From positions 1 to 62,194 of the forward strand of contig NYZC01000356.1 of assembly GCA_002686995.1 (NCBI GenBank): a stretch of DNA of 62,194 nt, given 5' to 3'. Shown here piece by piece: positions 37,751-47,356 of the stretch. Position 1 is the stretch's first letter; every line of letters starts with the position of its first letter. Source of the DNA: Phycisphaeraceae bacterium. Its GTDB lineage: Bacteria > Planctomycetota > Phycisphaerae > Phycisphaerales > Phycisphaeraceae. Both the position numbers and the translations under genes were made by a program. Below the pieces are notes generated by a model. That model saw only the letters and a program-made list of their open reading frames with translations, was not told where the DNA came from and did not search any database.

Positions 37751-39250
37751 ATGGCACAACTACGCATCGGCATCGGGCGTTTCTATCACGAATCCAACAG
37801 CTTTTCGACCGTACCGGCCACCGCGGAATCGTTTCGCGCGCCGTCGTCCAACGGCGGCACGGTGACGGGGCCACCGATGCTGACGCAGGAGGATCGATCC
37901 GACGAGGTGACCGGTTTCGTCGACGTGCTGGGCGAAGACGCCGCCGCCGAGGCCGTACCGCTCCTGAACACGGGCACGCTGCCTTCGGGCCCCGTTACCC
38001 CGGATGGCGTGAGGTTCCTCGAAGATACGCTTCGCCGACAGTTGCACCGTGCGGGTCCGCTCGACGGCATCTGTATCGCTCTACACGGCGCCATGAGCGC
38101 CACGGACATTGACGATCTCGATGGTTACCTGCTGGATGTCATTCGCCAGGAGGTGGGTCATGACCTGCCTGTCGTCGTCGCGCTGGACTGCCATGCGGTC
38201 GTGACGCGCCGCATGATCGATCTATCGGATGCAATGACTGCGTTTCGGACGCATCCGCATACGGACCTGGTCGAGACCGGTCAGCGCGCGGCGCGCATCC
38301 TGCTCGACCTGCTCCGGCGCGGCGCGCGCCCCGTCGTCGGTCATCGGCGCCTCCCCATGCTTTTCGTCGACCCGGGGACACTGGCCGGTCCGTTGAAGCG
38401 GATCTTCGAGAAGATCGTTTCGTGGGATGATCGCGACGGCGTCATCTCGTGTTCGCTCTGTCCCTCCTTTCCATACCAGGACGTGCCCGAGCAGGGTTGG
38501 ACGGTCCTGGCCGTGACGCGCGACGACGAAGCCCTGGCCGAGCGCCTGGCGGATGAGCTGGCGGAGGAAGTCTGGTCGATCCGTCACCAGCTGCTGTCAC
38601 CGCCCCTGGTGGCTCCGGACGAGGCGGTCCGCCGAGCCGTCGCCGTCGACGGGGCGCCGGTCGTGATCACCGACTCGGCCGACAACGTCGGCGGTGGAGC
38701 ACCCGGCGACACCACCACGATGCTCGAGATGTTGCTTGCGATGCGTGACCAGGTCGACGGCCTGATCCTCGCCCATCTTCCGGATGCCGGCGCGATCGCC
38801 CGGATCGCGTCGGCAGGGGTTGGCGATGAAGTTCACGTTGCCGTCGGGGCCAGGATGGACACCGCCTTCAGCGAACCGCTGCCCGTCACCGGACGCGTCA
38901 CCTGCGTGACCGGCGGGCAGATCACCAACGACGGTCGATTCGGCAACGACGCGATGATCGATATCGGTGCGGCGGTGTGCCTCGCGGTCGACAACGTCCG
39001 GCTCGTCCTGACCGAGCGCGTGATCATGGGCCCGCAGCCGTCGCTGTTTCGCAAGGTGGGCCTCGAGCCGTTCGACGCGAAGATCGTCATGCTCAAGAGC
39101 ACGATCGGCTACCGGGTGACCTACGGCCACGTGGCGAAGGCGGTCATCCCCGCCGATTGTCCCGGAGCCATGTCCGCGAACATGACCCATTTCGACTTCA
39201 AGCGCGTGCCGCGCCCCATTTTTCCGCTCGATCCGGACGCGGCGTATTGA
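37751..39250 (+). CDS. M81 family metallopeptidase (MlrC-like)
   Basis: RIGIGRFYHESNSFS, LDGICIALHGAMSA, DNVGGGAPGDTTTMLEMLL, VLTERVIMGPQP. Confidence 0.92.
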   Translation: MAQLRIGIGRFYHESNSFSTVPATAESFRAPSSNGGTVTGPPMLTQEDRSDEVTGFVDVLGEDAAAEAVPLLNTGTLPSGPVTPDGVRFLEDTLRRQLHRAGPLDGICIALHGAMSATDIDDLDGYLLDVIRQEVGHDLPVVVALDCHAVVTRRMIDLSDAMTAFRTHPHTDLVETGQRAARILLDLLRRGARPVVGHRRLPMLFVDPGTLAGPLKRIFEKIVSWDDRDGVISCSLCPSFPYQDVPEQGWTVLAVTRDDEALAERLADELAEEVWSIRHQLLSPPLVAPDEAVRRAVAVDGAPVVITDSADNVGGGAPGDTTTMLEMLLAMRDQVDGLILAHLPDAGAIARIASAGVGDEVHVAVGARMDTAFSEPLPVTGRVTCVTGGQITNDGRFGNDAMIDIGAAVCLAVDNVRLVLTERVIMGPQPSLFRKVGLEPFDAKIVMLKSTIGYRVTYGHVAKAVIPADCPGAMSANMTHFDFKRVPRPIFPLDPDAAY

Positions 39251-39300
39251 GCGAGGGTGTAAAGCCCTGGCCGCGGCGGGAATGGCCGCGAAGAGTCGCA

Positions 39301-39403
39301 GCGCGGGCTGAGGCCGGCAATCCATCTTTGCGCCGGGTCTGGACAATGCGATACCCCCTCCGAACCCCCCCCCTTACAAAGGGGGGGCTTTAATGCGCCG
39401 CTC
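39301..39403. repeat. Dispersed intergenic repeat, copy 3
   Basis: gcgcgggctgaggccggcaatccatctttgcgccgggtctggacaatgcgataccccctccgaacccccccccttacaaagggggggctttaatgcgccgctc. Confidence 0.85.
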
Positions 39404-40138
39404 CTCGCGTTGCGCCCGCGCGGCCAGGTATCGTCGTTTGATCTCGTCGCCGTCCAGCACGCGCTTCCACAGGCGCAGTTCGTCGATGATCGCATCGCAG
39501 GGATCCTTGCCGTCCCGACTGCCGATCCACAGCGTGTCGGGCGCCTTCATGCCGCCTTTCGACCGAGGATCGAAACCCGGCTCTTCCTGGACGAGCACAC
39601 CGTCGATGTATCCGTTGACGTGATAGAGCACGGGTGTCACTTCGTTGCGCAGCAGCTTGAGGCGCCTGCCATCCCCCCACGTCAGGGCCAGGTGGTGCCA
39701 TCGACCCGCCTTCCAGGAGACGTTCTGACCTCGTTTCGTCGTCGAACCGATCGCACCCATGCGAAGAATCCGGCCGTGCAGCACCTGCAGCGGATACGAA
39801 TTGGCAAACGGCGCTCCCGCGTGGATGAAAGCGCGCGAGCCGGCATCGGTCCCGGAGCCATTGGGGCGCACCCACAGCTCCAACGTGCCTTCATGTATCG
39901 GGAAGCGATCGCCGATGGCGTAGCGAATGCCGTGGCCGTGGTTCAGGGCCGTGAATCCCCGTCCGACGAAGCCGCGCACGAAGTGCCCGCCTTTAACCGT
40001 GGCGCCGCTCCCGACGAGAAGCGTTCGATCTTCGAACGGTTCGTGAAGCACGAGGTCTCCGTGGTCGGGCGCTGCTTCACCGAGCGTCGCCGAAGCCATA
40101 GCACCGAGCATGATCACGCCGACGCAATGCCGCATCAT
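39374..40138 (-). CDS. Secreted LamG/concanavalin-like protein
   Basis: MMRHCVGVIMLGAMASATLG signal; GTLELWVRPNGS, GRWHHLALTWGDGRRLKLLRN, DAIIDELRLWKRVLDGDEIKRRY; stop codon lies in the repeat. Confidence 0.85.
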   Translation of the reverse strand: MMRHCVGVIMLGAMASATLGEAAPDHGDLVLHEPFEDRTLLVGSGATVKGGHFVRGFVGRGFTALNHGHGIRYAIGDRFPIHEGTLELWVRPNGSGTDAGSRAFIHAGAPFANSYPLQVLHGRILRMGAIGSTTKRGQNVSWKAGRWHHLALTWGDGRRLKLLRNEVTPVLYHVNGYIDGVLVQEEPGFDPRSKGGMKAPDTLWIGSRDGKDPCDAIIDELRLWKRVLDGDEIKRRYLAARAQREERRIKAPPL

Positions 40139-43100
40139 GGCCGCACCTCCGTTTCGCCGGGCGGTTGCCAGTTGGGATCGTGGGTCAGTACAAGCCGGTC
40201 GAGATCGACGTAAGCGATCCGGTTGACCAGCTCGACGTAGTGCGGGCCGGGGTCAAGCGAAACCGACGACGCGGCGCGGAGCCAGTGCCACTTCTCGCGA
40301 TCGTGCCCCGGCGGATCGACGAGCGGCACGGTGTCATGGTCACGATCGATATTGAAGTCGACGCGGTATTCCGCGTCCGTGCCCAGGTCGCGCACGTTGA
40401 AGGTGGGGGGCCATCGCACGAGCGTCCAGATGAAATAATCAGCCTTGCGGTCGGCGGTGAAGCCCCACGTGCAGCGTGCCTGCGCACTGGCCATGCACCT
40501 GAGGAAGAATCCCCCGGACGCGGCTTGCTCCATCGTGACTATGCGCCCGGCTCCGCGAACATCGGGGCGCTCTGCTTCCAGCGCGATCGTGTCCCCCGTC
40601 GCGCTGACGCCGATTCGAACCGGCCGGCGCACTTCACTGCGGCTCCAGGCCGGACCGCCGCCGAAAGAGCCCAGGATGTGCGACGTGGTCGCCGCCGTCG
40701 GCGCCAGCCCCGTCGCGACGAGCGCCATGCGCACCTGCACGCGCTCGCCGGGTTGCAGCGACGTACTGACCGATGTGGGCACCGAACGCACGCCGGCTGG
40801 CAGCGCCGCCCAGTGAATCCGGCCGCGCAGGGTCGAATCGGATTGGTTGTGCACCACGGCGTCGATCGACTGTCGCGCTCCGGCCGACAGCGCCACCTGC
40901 TCCTGCGCGCATTGAAGGGCAACCTGGTTCGCGGCTTTCCGTGCGCGGATCGTGAACCGCGTCTCGTCGGCGCTCTCGGCCGGCGCGACCAGCAGGTGCT
41001 GGCGACGGTCGACGCGGACTGCCGGCGGCAATGAGGCCCATTCCACCGGAACGCGCAGCGCCGGCGTGCGCGGATTGGCGAGTTCGACGTCGACGGTCTC
41101 CGGGCGGTCACCTGCCAGTTCGACGCCTTGTGGCACGATGAACATCGCCGCGAAGCCGTCCGGAATCAGGGCCATGAGATCGGCGGCGGCCTCGCTGCCG
41201 CCGGCAAACTCGAGGACGTGCCGTCCGCTTGAAAGCGCGACTGCGGGAGATGCCCCCCGCCAGCGCCAGGACGCGTGCCGGTCCTCCGAACTCACGGATA
41301 ACCATGGCCCGCCGTCGATCCGGAATCGAATCGGCTGCGATTTCGGGTCGAGCCTGACGCGTACCGCCAACCGGTATTCGCCGTCTTCGGCGAGGGAGAA
41401 CGACAGGCGATTGGGACGATTCGAATCGGGCGATTCGCCGAACCGCACGCAGGCGGCGCCCGACGCGAGTGGATCCGCTTCGATTTCGACATCGGGTGCC
41501 AGCCACTCCGGCTCGTCCAGTTCGAAGGCGCGAATGCTCCGGACGGACCGACCGTTCAACCGCGATAGCTGCACCGCGTGCCTGCCCATGACGGGACGTT
41601 CCGCAACCGTAAGGCGATAGCCCGGCCGCGAATCCGCCCCGGCGGCGTCGGATCGAATCAGCCAGGCTCGTGGTCCGCGCGGCAGCCAGGGGGACATCAT
41701 GCTCATGGCGGCAGGCATGCGCTTCGTGGTGAACGCCATTTGCTTGGGGTTGCTCGAACCGTAAATCCGCTGGCCGAAAATCCTGTCCGCGCGAGTCAGG
41801 AAACGATCGTCGCGAGTGAGCTCGAATGCCATCGCCAGCACTTCGACGACCCACGGAAACGAAGTATGGCGCGTGACCTGCGTCGGCGTGAAGTCATCGA
41901 GGACGCGCTCCGCGTACTGAATGATCGCCTCGCGGCAGCGCGGGTCGCCGGTGACGCGGAAGTATTCAATCACCGACAGGCCGACGACCTGCATCATCCA
42001 GCCGCGGCCTTCGGTGAGATCCCGCTGTATCTCGTGGTACGGCCACTCTCCCGAGACCGGGCTGTCGAGAAAGCCTTCGATGTAGTGTCGCGCCGCTTCC
42101 AGGTATCGCTGGTCCCACGTGTCGGCGTACAGGGACACGAACGCCAGTGCGGGCCAGCCGTATCCGCGATGCATCTCCACGGCCGGCGGCAGCGTCTTGC
42201 GCAGCTTGAACCTCCCGTGGCTCATCGCGACCTCGGTGGCCCGCCGGTCAGCGAAGAGATGTCCGAAAGCCAGCAATCCGTCGATCCACGCGTGCCCGCC
42301 GGCGCCCGCTTTCTGGCCGACGTGCTCGGGGCCGTGCGCGTACTGGGCCCCGGCGCGATGAGCCGGGAAGTGCACGTGATCGATATCCATCCAGTGTCGG
42401 CCGGCGATCTCGGCTTCGTGGAACCATGGTCGCGTGCCGCGCCGCGCGAACTCGTGCACGAAGGTCAGGGTGCCGTCGTACTCGAGGTTGATCCACGCAT
42501 TGCCCTCCGGATCGTCCCAGTTGCTCCAGTTGCGGATGCCTCCGCTGGCCGTCGACGCGCGATAGGCGCCGCAGAACGAGTCGCCATAGTCGCGCATCCC
42601 GTAGTGCCGCTGCGGCAACAGGTTTCGACGACGGTTGACATAGGACGCCAACCCGTCGTCCATGCTCGATTCGTAGGGACGAAACAGATCGGGATTGAAC
42701 GCGCCGACCTCGCCCAGTGCCTTCGTGGATTGGACCCAGGCGGGAGGCGTCGGCGCGATCAGCGGGTGCTCGAAGGCCGCCGCCACCCGTGACGCCGCCA
42801 CCGAACCGCTCTGACCCGGGTGGAAGTGGAACAGCACCTCGTGACGCTTGGCCATTCCCCGGTAACAGTCGAAATGGGGCTGGCTGCGCTGCGGCCATAA
42901 CTCGAGAATCGCCGTCGTCCCGTGCGTGATCAGGCTCTTGGGTTGTTGCTGCCAGCCGTGGCGCACGGCGACAGTCATCCCGAACCGATCGTCGCCGAGA
43001 TGCATCCAGCCCCCGAAGCGCCTGCCCTTCGCGATCGGACGATCGGACTCGTACAGTCGGAACCGGTCATGCGCGGACTGGAAGATCTCGACGGGCGCGC

Positions 43101-44538
43101 CGGCGGCAGCGCCTTCGTGCACGGCGCCGTCGTCGATCCCGAACGCATGACGCACCTGCCCCGAATCGAGTTCGAGCGGCACCGACAGCGCCAGGCGGCT
43201 GATCATCCGCCACCACGCGTTCTTCTTTCGGTAACCGTTGCCGTCCTTGAGGTTGGAGCGGATCCAGCCGCGCACCTGGTCGTCGTGCGCGTTTGTGAAG
43301 GTGTAGAACACTCGCACCATCGAGTGACCGGCGTAAGCGTGATAGCGCGCGTCGTACGCGAGCCATTTGGCGCCGTCTGCCGCGACGTGCCAACCCTGCA
43401 CGCGCACGACGGCCCGCATCGGTCCGGTCTCTTCGATCGTCACGCGCTCGGGCGGACGATCGGCGGTGCCGTAGTCGGTGGCGATCTCCGGCGCATGCTC
43501 CAGCGACGGCCGCCATTCGTCGATGACACGGCAGGTCGACGCGTCGAGGTAGCTGGCGCGGGGCGGTTCCGACAACGTCGCTCCTCCCGGGGGGTGCCCG
43601 GTCACGATCGTCTCGTCGTCGGTATGTCTGCGGTTGCCGTCGACGTCCAGGCTGACATGTTCGAACAGGCTGAAGCGCGACTTGCTGAGCGCGAATTGCA
43701 GCGGGCCGGTGTCGATCTCGATGCGTTCGTCCGAATCGCGCACCGTGAGCGGCGACGCGGCGGACGACGGTTCGATCGCATGGCCGTACTCGATCCCGTA
43801 TTCGGCGCGCCGACGGGCCCGAACGTTCGCCTGGAAGTCGATCGTGACCCACTTGACGCTACCGTCGGGCCAGTAGCCGGTGGCGCGAAACTGGCCGGGA
43901 ACCGGGCGGCCCTGCGGACTGAGGACGCGCATCTGCCGGTCGGTGGCCAGTTCGCCGATCGGGACCGGGAATCCGAAGGTCACCGGATACTGCCGGCGGT
44001 CGATGCCTGCCGGTTCGTCGATGATCAGCGGGACGCTTCGCCGCTCGGCGCTTCCCTTCCGGAGGATGCGGAAATCCGCATCGGCGGTTTCGCGTTCCGT
44101 CGTCGCGCCGGGCTGATACGTGGCGCCGTAGCGTGCCGCGGCATCGAAGCCGGACACGTAAATCTTCAGGAAGCGAGGATCGAAGACGAATTGATCCGGA
44201 CCATCCACGTCATCGAGGAACGACCTGCGGGTCAGCGCTTTGCCGTCACGCTCGATGACGATCGACGCCCGGTCCGGTGGGGGATCCCTGCCTTCGATCA
44301 GTCCGGTAAAGGACAGGCGGTGCTTCTGGATGGGCAACGACTCGAGGTTGCCGTAAGGACGCAACCGGCACCAGGTTCGCGTGCTCAGATCGACGTGTTG
44401 CGCATCGCCGACCGTGATGGGCGACGCCGCGCCGACGAGCGCGAGGATCGTGAGGATGTACGGCCACTTGAACATGTCGTGAAACGGGATCCGCCGCGAT
44501 GCGTCCGCCCGGTCACCGTGGCGCTCCGAGTGCGTCAC
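40135..44538 (-). CDS. Large secreted exo-rhamnogalacturonan-lyase-like/RIFT-barrel protein with extra C-terminal domains
   Basis: YPVTFGFPVPIGELATDRQMRVLSPQGRPVPGQFRATGYWPDGSVKWVTIDF; YGMRDYGDSFCGAYRA..NWSNWDDPEGNAWINLEYDG; GTG at 44538 (GTGA overlap) or ATG at 44475 with signal peptide. Confidence 0.75.
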   Translation of the reverse strand: MTHSERHGDRADASRRIPFHDMFKWPYILTILALVGAASPITVGDAQHVDLSTRTWCRLRPYGNLESLPIQKHRLSFTGLIEGRDPPPDRASIVIERDGKALTRRSFLDDVDGPDQFVFDPRFLKIYVSGFDAAARYGATYQPGATTERETADADFRILRKGSAERRSVPLIIDEPAGIDRRQYPVTFGFPVPIGELATDRQMRVLSPQGRPVPGQFRATGYWPDGSVKWVTIDFQANVRARRRAEYGIEYGHAIEPSSAASPLTVRDSDERIEIDTGPLQFALSKSRFSLFEHVSLDVDGNRRHTDDETIVTGHPPGGATLSEPPRASYLDASTCRVIDEWRPSLEHAPEIATDYGTADRPPERVTIEETGPMRAVVRVQGWHVAADGAKWLAYDARYHAYAGHSMVRVFYTFTNAHDDQVRGWIRSNLKDGNGYRKKNAWWRMISRLALSVPLELDSGQVRHAFGIDDGAVHEGAAAGAPVEIFQSAHDRFRLYESDRPIAKGRRFGGWMHLGDDRFGMTVAVRHGWQQQPKSLITHGTTAILELWPQRSQPHFDCYRGMAKRHEVLFHFHPGQSGSVAASRVAAAFEHPLIAPTPPAWVQSTKALGEVGAFNPDLFRPYESSMDDGLASYVNRRRNLLPQRHYGMRDYGDSFCGAYRASTASGGIRNWSNWDDPEGNAWINLEYDGTLTFVHEFARRGTRPWFHEAEIAGRHWMDIDHVHFPAHRAGAQYAHGPEHVGQKAGAGGHAWIDGLLAFGHLFADRRATEVAMSHGRFKLRKTLPPAVEMHRGYGWPALAFVSLYADTWDQRYLEAARHYIEGFLDSPVSGEWPYHEIQRDLTEGRGWMMQVVGLSVIEYFRVTGDPRCREAIIQYAERVLDDFTPTQVTRHTSFPWVVEVLAMAFELTRDDRFLTRADRIFGQRIYGSSNPKQMAFTTKRMPAAMSMMSPWLPRGPRAWLIRSDAAGADSRPGYRLTVAERPVMGRHAVQLSRLNGRSVRSIRAFELDEPEWLAPDVEIEADPLASGAACVRFGESPDSNRPNRLSFSLAEDGEYRLAVRVRLDPKSQPIRFRIDGGPWLSVSSEDRHASWRWRGASPAVALSSGRHVLEFAGGSEAAADLMALIPDGFAAMFIVPQGVELAGDRPETVDVELANPRTPALRVPVEWASLPPAVRVDRRQHLLVAPAESADETRFTIRARKAANQVALQCAQEQVALSAGARQSIDAVVHNQSDSTLRGRIHWAALPAGVRSVPTSVSTSLQPGERVQVRMALVATGLAPTAATTSHILGSFGGGPAWSRSEVRRPVRIGVSATGDTIALEAERPDVRGAGRIVTMEQAASGGFFLRCMASAQARCTWGFTADRKADYFIWTLVRWPPTFNVRDLGTDAEYRVDFNIDRDHDTVPLVDPPGHDREKWHWLRAASSVSLDPGPHYVELVNRIAYVDLDRLVLTHDPNWQPPGETEVRP

Positions 44539-45782
44539 TCGCTCTGCAGTAATCCGTTGATCTGCACTTTCGCGCCGTTCTGATAGACCCGCAGCCCGTC
44601 CCCTGCGGCCAGCTGAAGCTTGTCCGCCACCTTGATCGTCGTATCGGGCCGGTACCCTTGCGACGGCCCCTTGTTGCAGGTGGCGTTGATCATGACCACG
44701 GACGTGTCACCGTAGGCGTCGAGATCGTAGGCGACGTATCCGCTGTCCTTGAAGAAGGTGCCGCCCATCGCGTAGCAGTTCATCAGCGTCAGGCCGGCGG
44801 CGCCATGGACGTAGAACCCGTTGAATCCGCCGGAGGTCCGGACGTTCTTCACGAGGAAATTCACGATGTAGTCGGTATCGACGTAGACGCCCCACGCGCC
44901 GGGTCTCGAGCCCGACTCGACGCGGATGTCGTTCAGCGACACGTTCGTCCCGTGGCCGCCCGTGCCCCGGTTGTGGAGGTAGATGCCCTTCTGAACGTGG
45001 CAGATCGCGTTGGTGCCGTCCACGGTCACGTTGGTGACGTGAGGGGCGACGATCTCCATGCCGATGCCGCGCTCGCGGTTTCCGGCGACGAGGTAGATGT
45101 CCTGGAAGTGAAAATGATCGGCGTCCAGGCTCGGGAAGTTCGGGTTCTTGTCGATGTAGATGCACTTGGGAACCCGGTACACCCGGATGTTCCTGAACGT
45201 CAGCGTATCCCATCCCTTGATCCAGATGCCCTTGTTCGAGAAGTCCTTCTTGTCGCCATCCCACCGCCAGACGGCGAGGTCTTCGAACATACCGCGCCGC
45301 ATCGCCTCGATCTCGATGGCGCTGCCGGTGGGCTTGCCGCGGCCGCGAAAACAGATGCCCCGGACGGTGATGCCGTTGATGTACTTGCCTTCAGCCTGCT
45401 CGGGTGGCGCGAACTTCCAGCAGGTGGAACCGTCGATCTCGTCGTAGAGCACGGTGGTTGCGATCGTGCTTGCGCCGCCGTCGCCTTCGATGCTGATATC
45501 GTTGTCCTTGATCCAGAGCGTGGATTCGTCCTGGTAGTTGCCTGCCGGCATGTAGTACGTCGTTCCGCCGCCCTTGGCCTCGAGCGCGTTGCGCAACGCG
45601 TTCACCCACGGTTTTGCGCTGGATCCGTCACCGGCGCTGGCGTACGCTGTCACGTTCACCCGCGCATCCTGCGGGCTCGCGCCGGCGCGGGCTTCTGCGA
45701 GGATCGTGCCGAGGATCGCGCCGACGAATGCGACCGTCCATGCGACAAGGGCGATTCCCGAACGTGTGTGGCAATCGATCAT
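44535..45782 (-). CDS. Right-handed parallel beta-helix protein (pectate-lyase-3 type)
   Basis: INVTAYASAGDGSSAKPWVNALRNALEAKGGGTTYYMPAGNYQDESTLWIKDNDISIEGDGGASTI; repeated helix rungs. Confidence 0.85.
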   Translation of the reverse strand: MIDCHTRSGIALVAWTVAFVGAILGTILAEARAGASPQDARVNVTAYASAGDGSSAKPWVNALRNALEAKGGGTTYYMPAGNYQDESTLWIKDNDISIEGDGGASTIATTVLYDEIDGSTCWKFAPPEQAEGKYINGITVRGICFRGRGKPTGSAIEIEAMRRGMFEDLAVWRWDGDKKDFSNKGIWIKGWDTLTFRNIRVYRVPKCIYIDKNPNFPSLDADHFHFQDIYLVAGNRERGIGMEIVAPHVTNVTVDGTNAICHVQKGIYLHNRGTGGHGTNVSLNDIRVESGSRPGAWGVYVDTDYIVNFLVKNVRTSGGFNGFYVHGAAGLTLMNCYAMGGTFFKDSGYVAYDLDAYGDTSVVMINATCNKGPSQGYRPDTTIKVADKLQLAAGDGLRVYQNGAKVQINGLLQSE

Positions 45783-45825
45783 GGCGCGCTCCATCTCGGT
45801 GTTCGAGTGACGAGGGTCAAATGTA

Positions 45826-47316
45826 TTGGAATTCGCATTGCTGAACAAGCGGACCATCGTGACGCGGCTGAGCAGGCTGGGCGTGCGCGCGGGCGATCAC
45901 GTCCTGGTGCATAGCGCGCTGAGCAGCTTCGGCCGCGTGGCCGGTGGCGCCGATACGGTGATCGACAGCCTGCTGGAAGCGGTGGGACCGGAAGGCACCG
46001 TGGTCGTGCCCACGTTCGGGACGGGCAGCTCGACGATCTTCGATGCGCGGAAGAGCGATACCGGCCTCGGCGCCATTCCCCAGGCGTTCTGGAAGCGGCC
46101 GGACGCCATGCGCAGCGTGCATCCGACTTCTTCCGTGGCCGCGATCGGCAGGGAAGCGGACCGGCTCGTCGCCGATCACGCCGAGGCCGCGACGGCACAC
46201 GGCAAGGGCACGCCTTACCACACGCTTTACGAACTGGGCGGAAAGATCCTGCTGCTCGGCGTCGATCAGGATCGCAGCACGTTTCTGCACACGATCGAGG
46301 CGTTCGCCCGTCTCCCTTACCTGGGCACGGTTCGCCGCGACTACGTCGATGCGGGCGGAAGGCGGCGCAGCGGATCGTGGCGGCACCTCCCCGGCCCGCA
46401 TCGCGACTTCATCGGACTCGAGAAATGGCTGTGCGACAACGGCCTGCTCGCCCGCCTGACGATCGGGTCGTGTCTGGCCCGCCTCATGCCTTGCCGAGCG
46501 CTGTTTGACGCGACGTCGGATCGTCTGAAGACCGAGCCGTTGCTGTTCATCTCCGACAACCCGAATCTTCCCGACGGCGTGCGGCAGAGGGCCGCGGGGC
46601 ACGAGGCACGGTGGCGGCGCCTGCCGTTCGAACTCGCGGCGGATAGCGGCTTCGCCGGCCGCTACATGGAGCAGGCCATCGACAACCTGGCGCGCTTCGG
46701 CATCCGCAGGATCGTGCTGTCGAGCGTCAACGACGTGTTGTGGCACCAGGTCGACGCCGATCGACGCCGTTGGTATCTCCAGGGGCTTAGGAAGGCTCGG
46801 ATTCGCGTGGCGGCCCTCCGGCTGGCGCCGGCCGCGCTCGCGCAGGCCGAATCACTGCTCGAGGAGGCCGGGACCCGGACGGCCATCGTTCCTTCCACTT
46901 CGGGCGTCAGGACGGTTTCAAAGCTCGCCGCCGCCGGCGCGTCGGTGCTGGTCGAGAACATCCTCGATCCGAGCTCGGGGATGCTCCAGCTGCACGAGGC
47001 GCTGCCGGCCCGCGCGCGGAAGAAGGTCCAGCTGGCGTTCAACCCGCTCCACTTCGTCATCGCGGGAGAGCATCCGTTTCTCAAGTCGTACCAGTCCGGC
47101 CTCAAGCACCACATCGGCGCGCTCGTCGTCAACGACGGGCTCGCATCGGGTCGTCGGACCCTGCCGGAAGAAGGTCGCGCCGAGATCAAGGAGCTGCTCT
47201 CGATCCTGCACGCCCGCAGTTTCGCGGGGATGCTTCTGCTTCAAGCCACGAGCGCTCGCTCTTTCGCGCGCAGCACGGAGCGATTCATAGGCCTCCTCGA
47301 CCAGTTGGCCATTTGA
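45826..47316 (+). CDS. AAC(3)-family-like acetyltransferase fused to a C-terminal putative TIM-barrel domain
   Basis: N-terminus LLNKRTIVTRLSRLGVRAGDHVLVHSALSSFGRVAGGADTVIDSLLEAVGPEGTVVVPTFG, MRSVHPTSSVAAIGREAD, HGKGTPYHTLYELGGKILLLGV; extra ~220 aa C-terminal; TTG start. Confidence 0.85.
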   Translation: MEFALLNKRTIVTRLSRLGVRAGDHVLVHSALSSFGRVAGGADTVIDSLLEAVGPEGTVVVPTFGTGSSTIFDARKSDTGLGAIPQAFWKRPDAMRSVHPTSSVAAIGREADRLVADHAEAATAHGKGTPYHTLYELGGKILLLGVDQDRSTFLHTIEAFARLPYLGTVRRDYVDAGGRRRSGSWRHLPGPHRDFIGLEKWLCDNGLLARLTIGSCLARLMPCRALFDATSDRLKTEPLLFISDNPNLPDGVRQRAAGHEARWRRLPFELAADSGFAGRYMEQAIDNLARFGIRRIVLSSVNDVLWHQVDADRRRWYLQGLRKARIRVAALRLAPAALAQAESLLEEAGTRTAIVPSTSGVRTVSKLAAAGASVLVENILDPSSGMLQLHEALPARARKKVQLAFNPLHFVIAGEHPFLKSYQSGLKHHIGALVVNDGLASGRRTLPEEGRAEIKELLSILHARSFAGMLLLQATSARSFARSTERFIGLLDQLAI

Positions 47317-47356
47317 GCCGCTGCGCGCGTTGCATGATCATCAAGGACACTGAACC

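Noticed and set aside
42922-44583. 553-aa plus ORF opposite the large RIFT-barrel gene
   Set aside because: Shadow ORF; sense strand supported by signal peptide and family motifs
45826-47316. Calling the AAC(3)-like gene an antibiotic resistance determinant
   Set aside because: Family membership alone does not show resistance; context is glycan catabolism and the gene carries an extra domain
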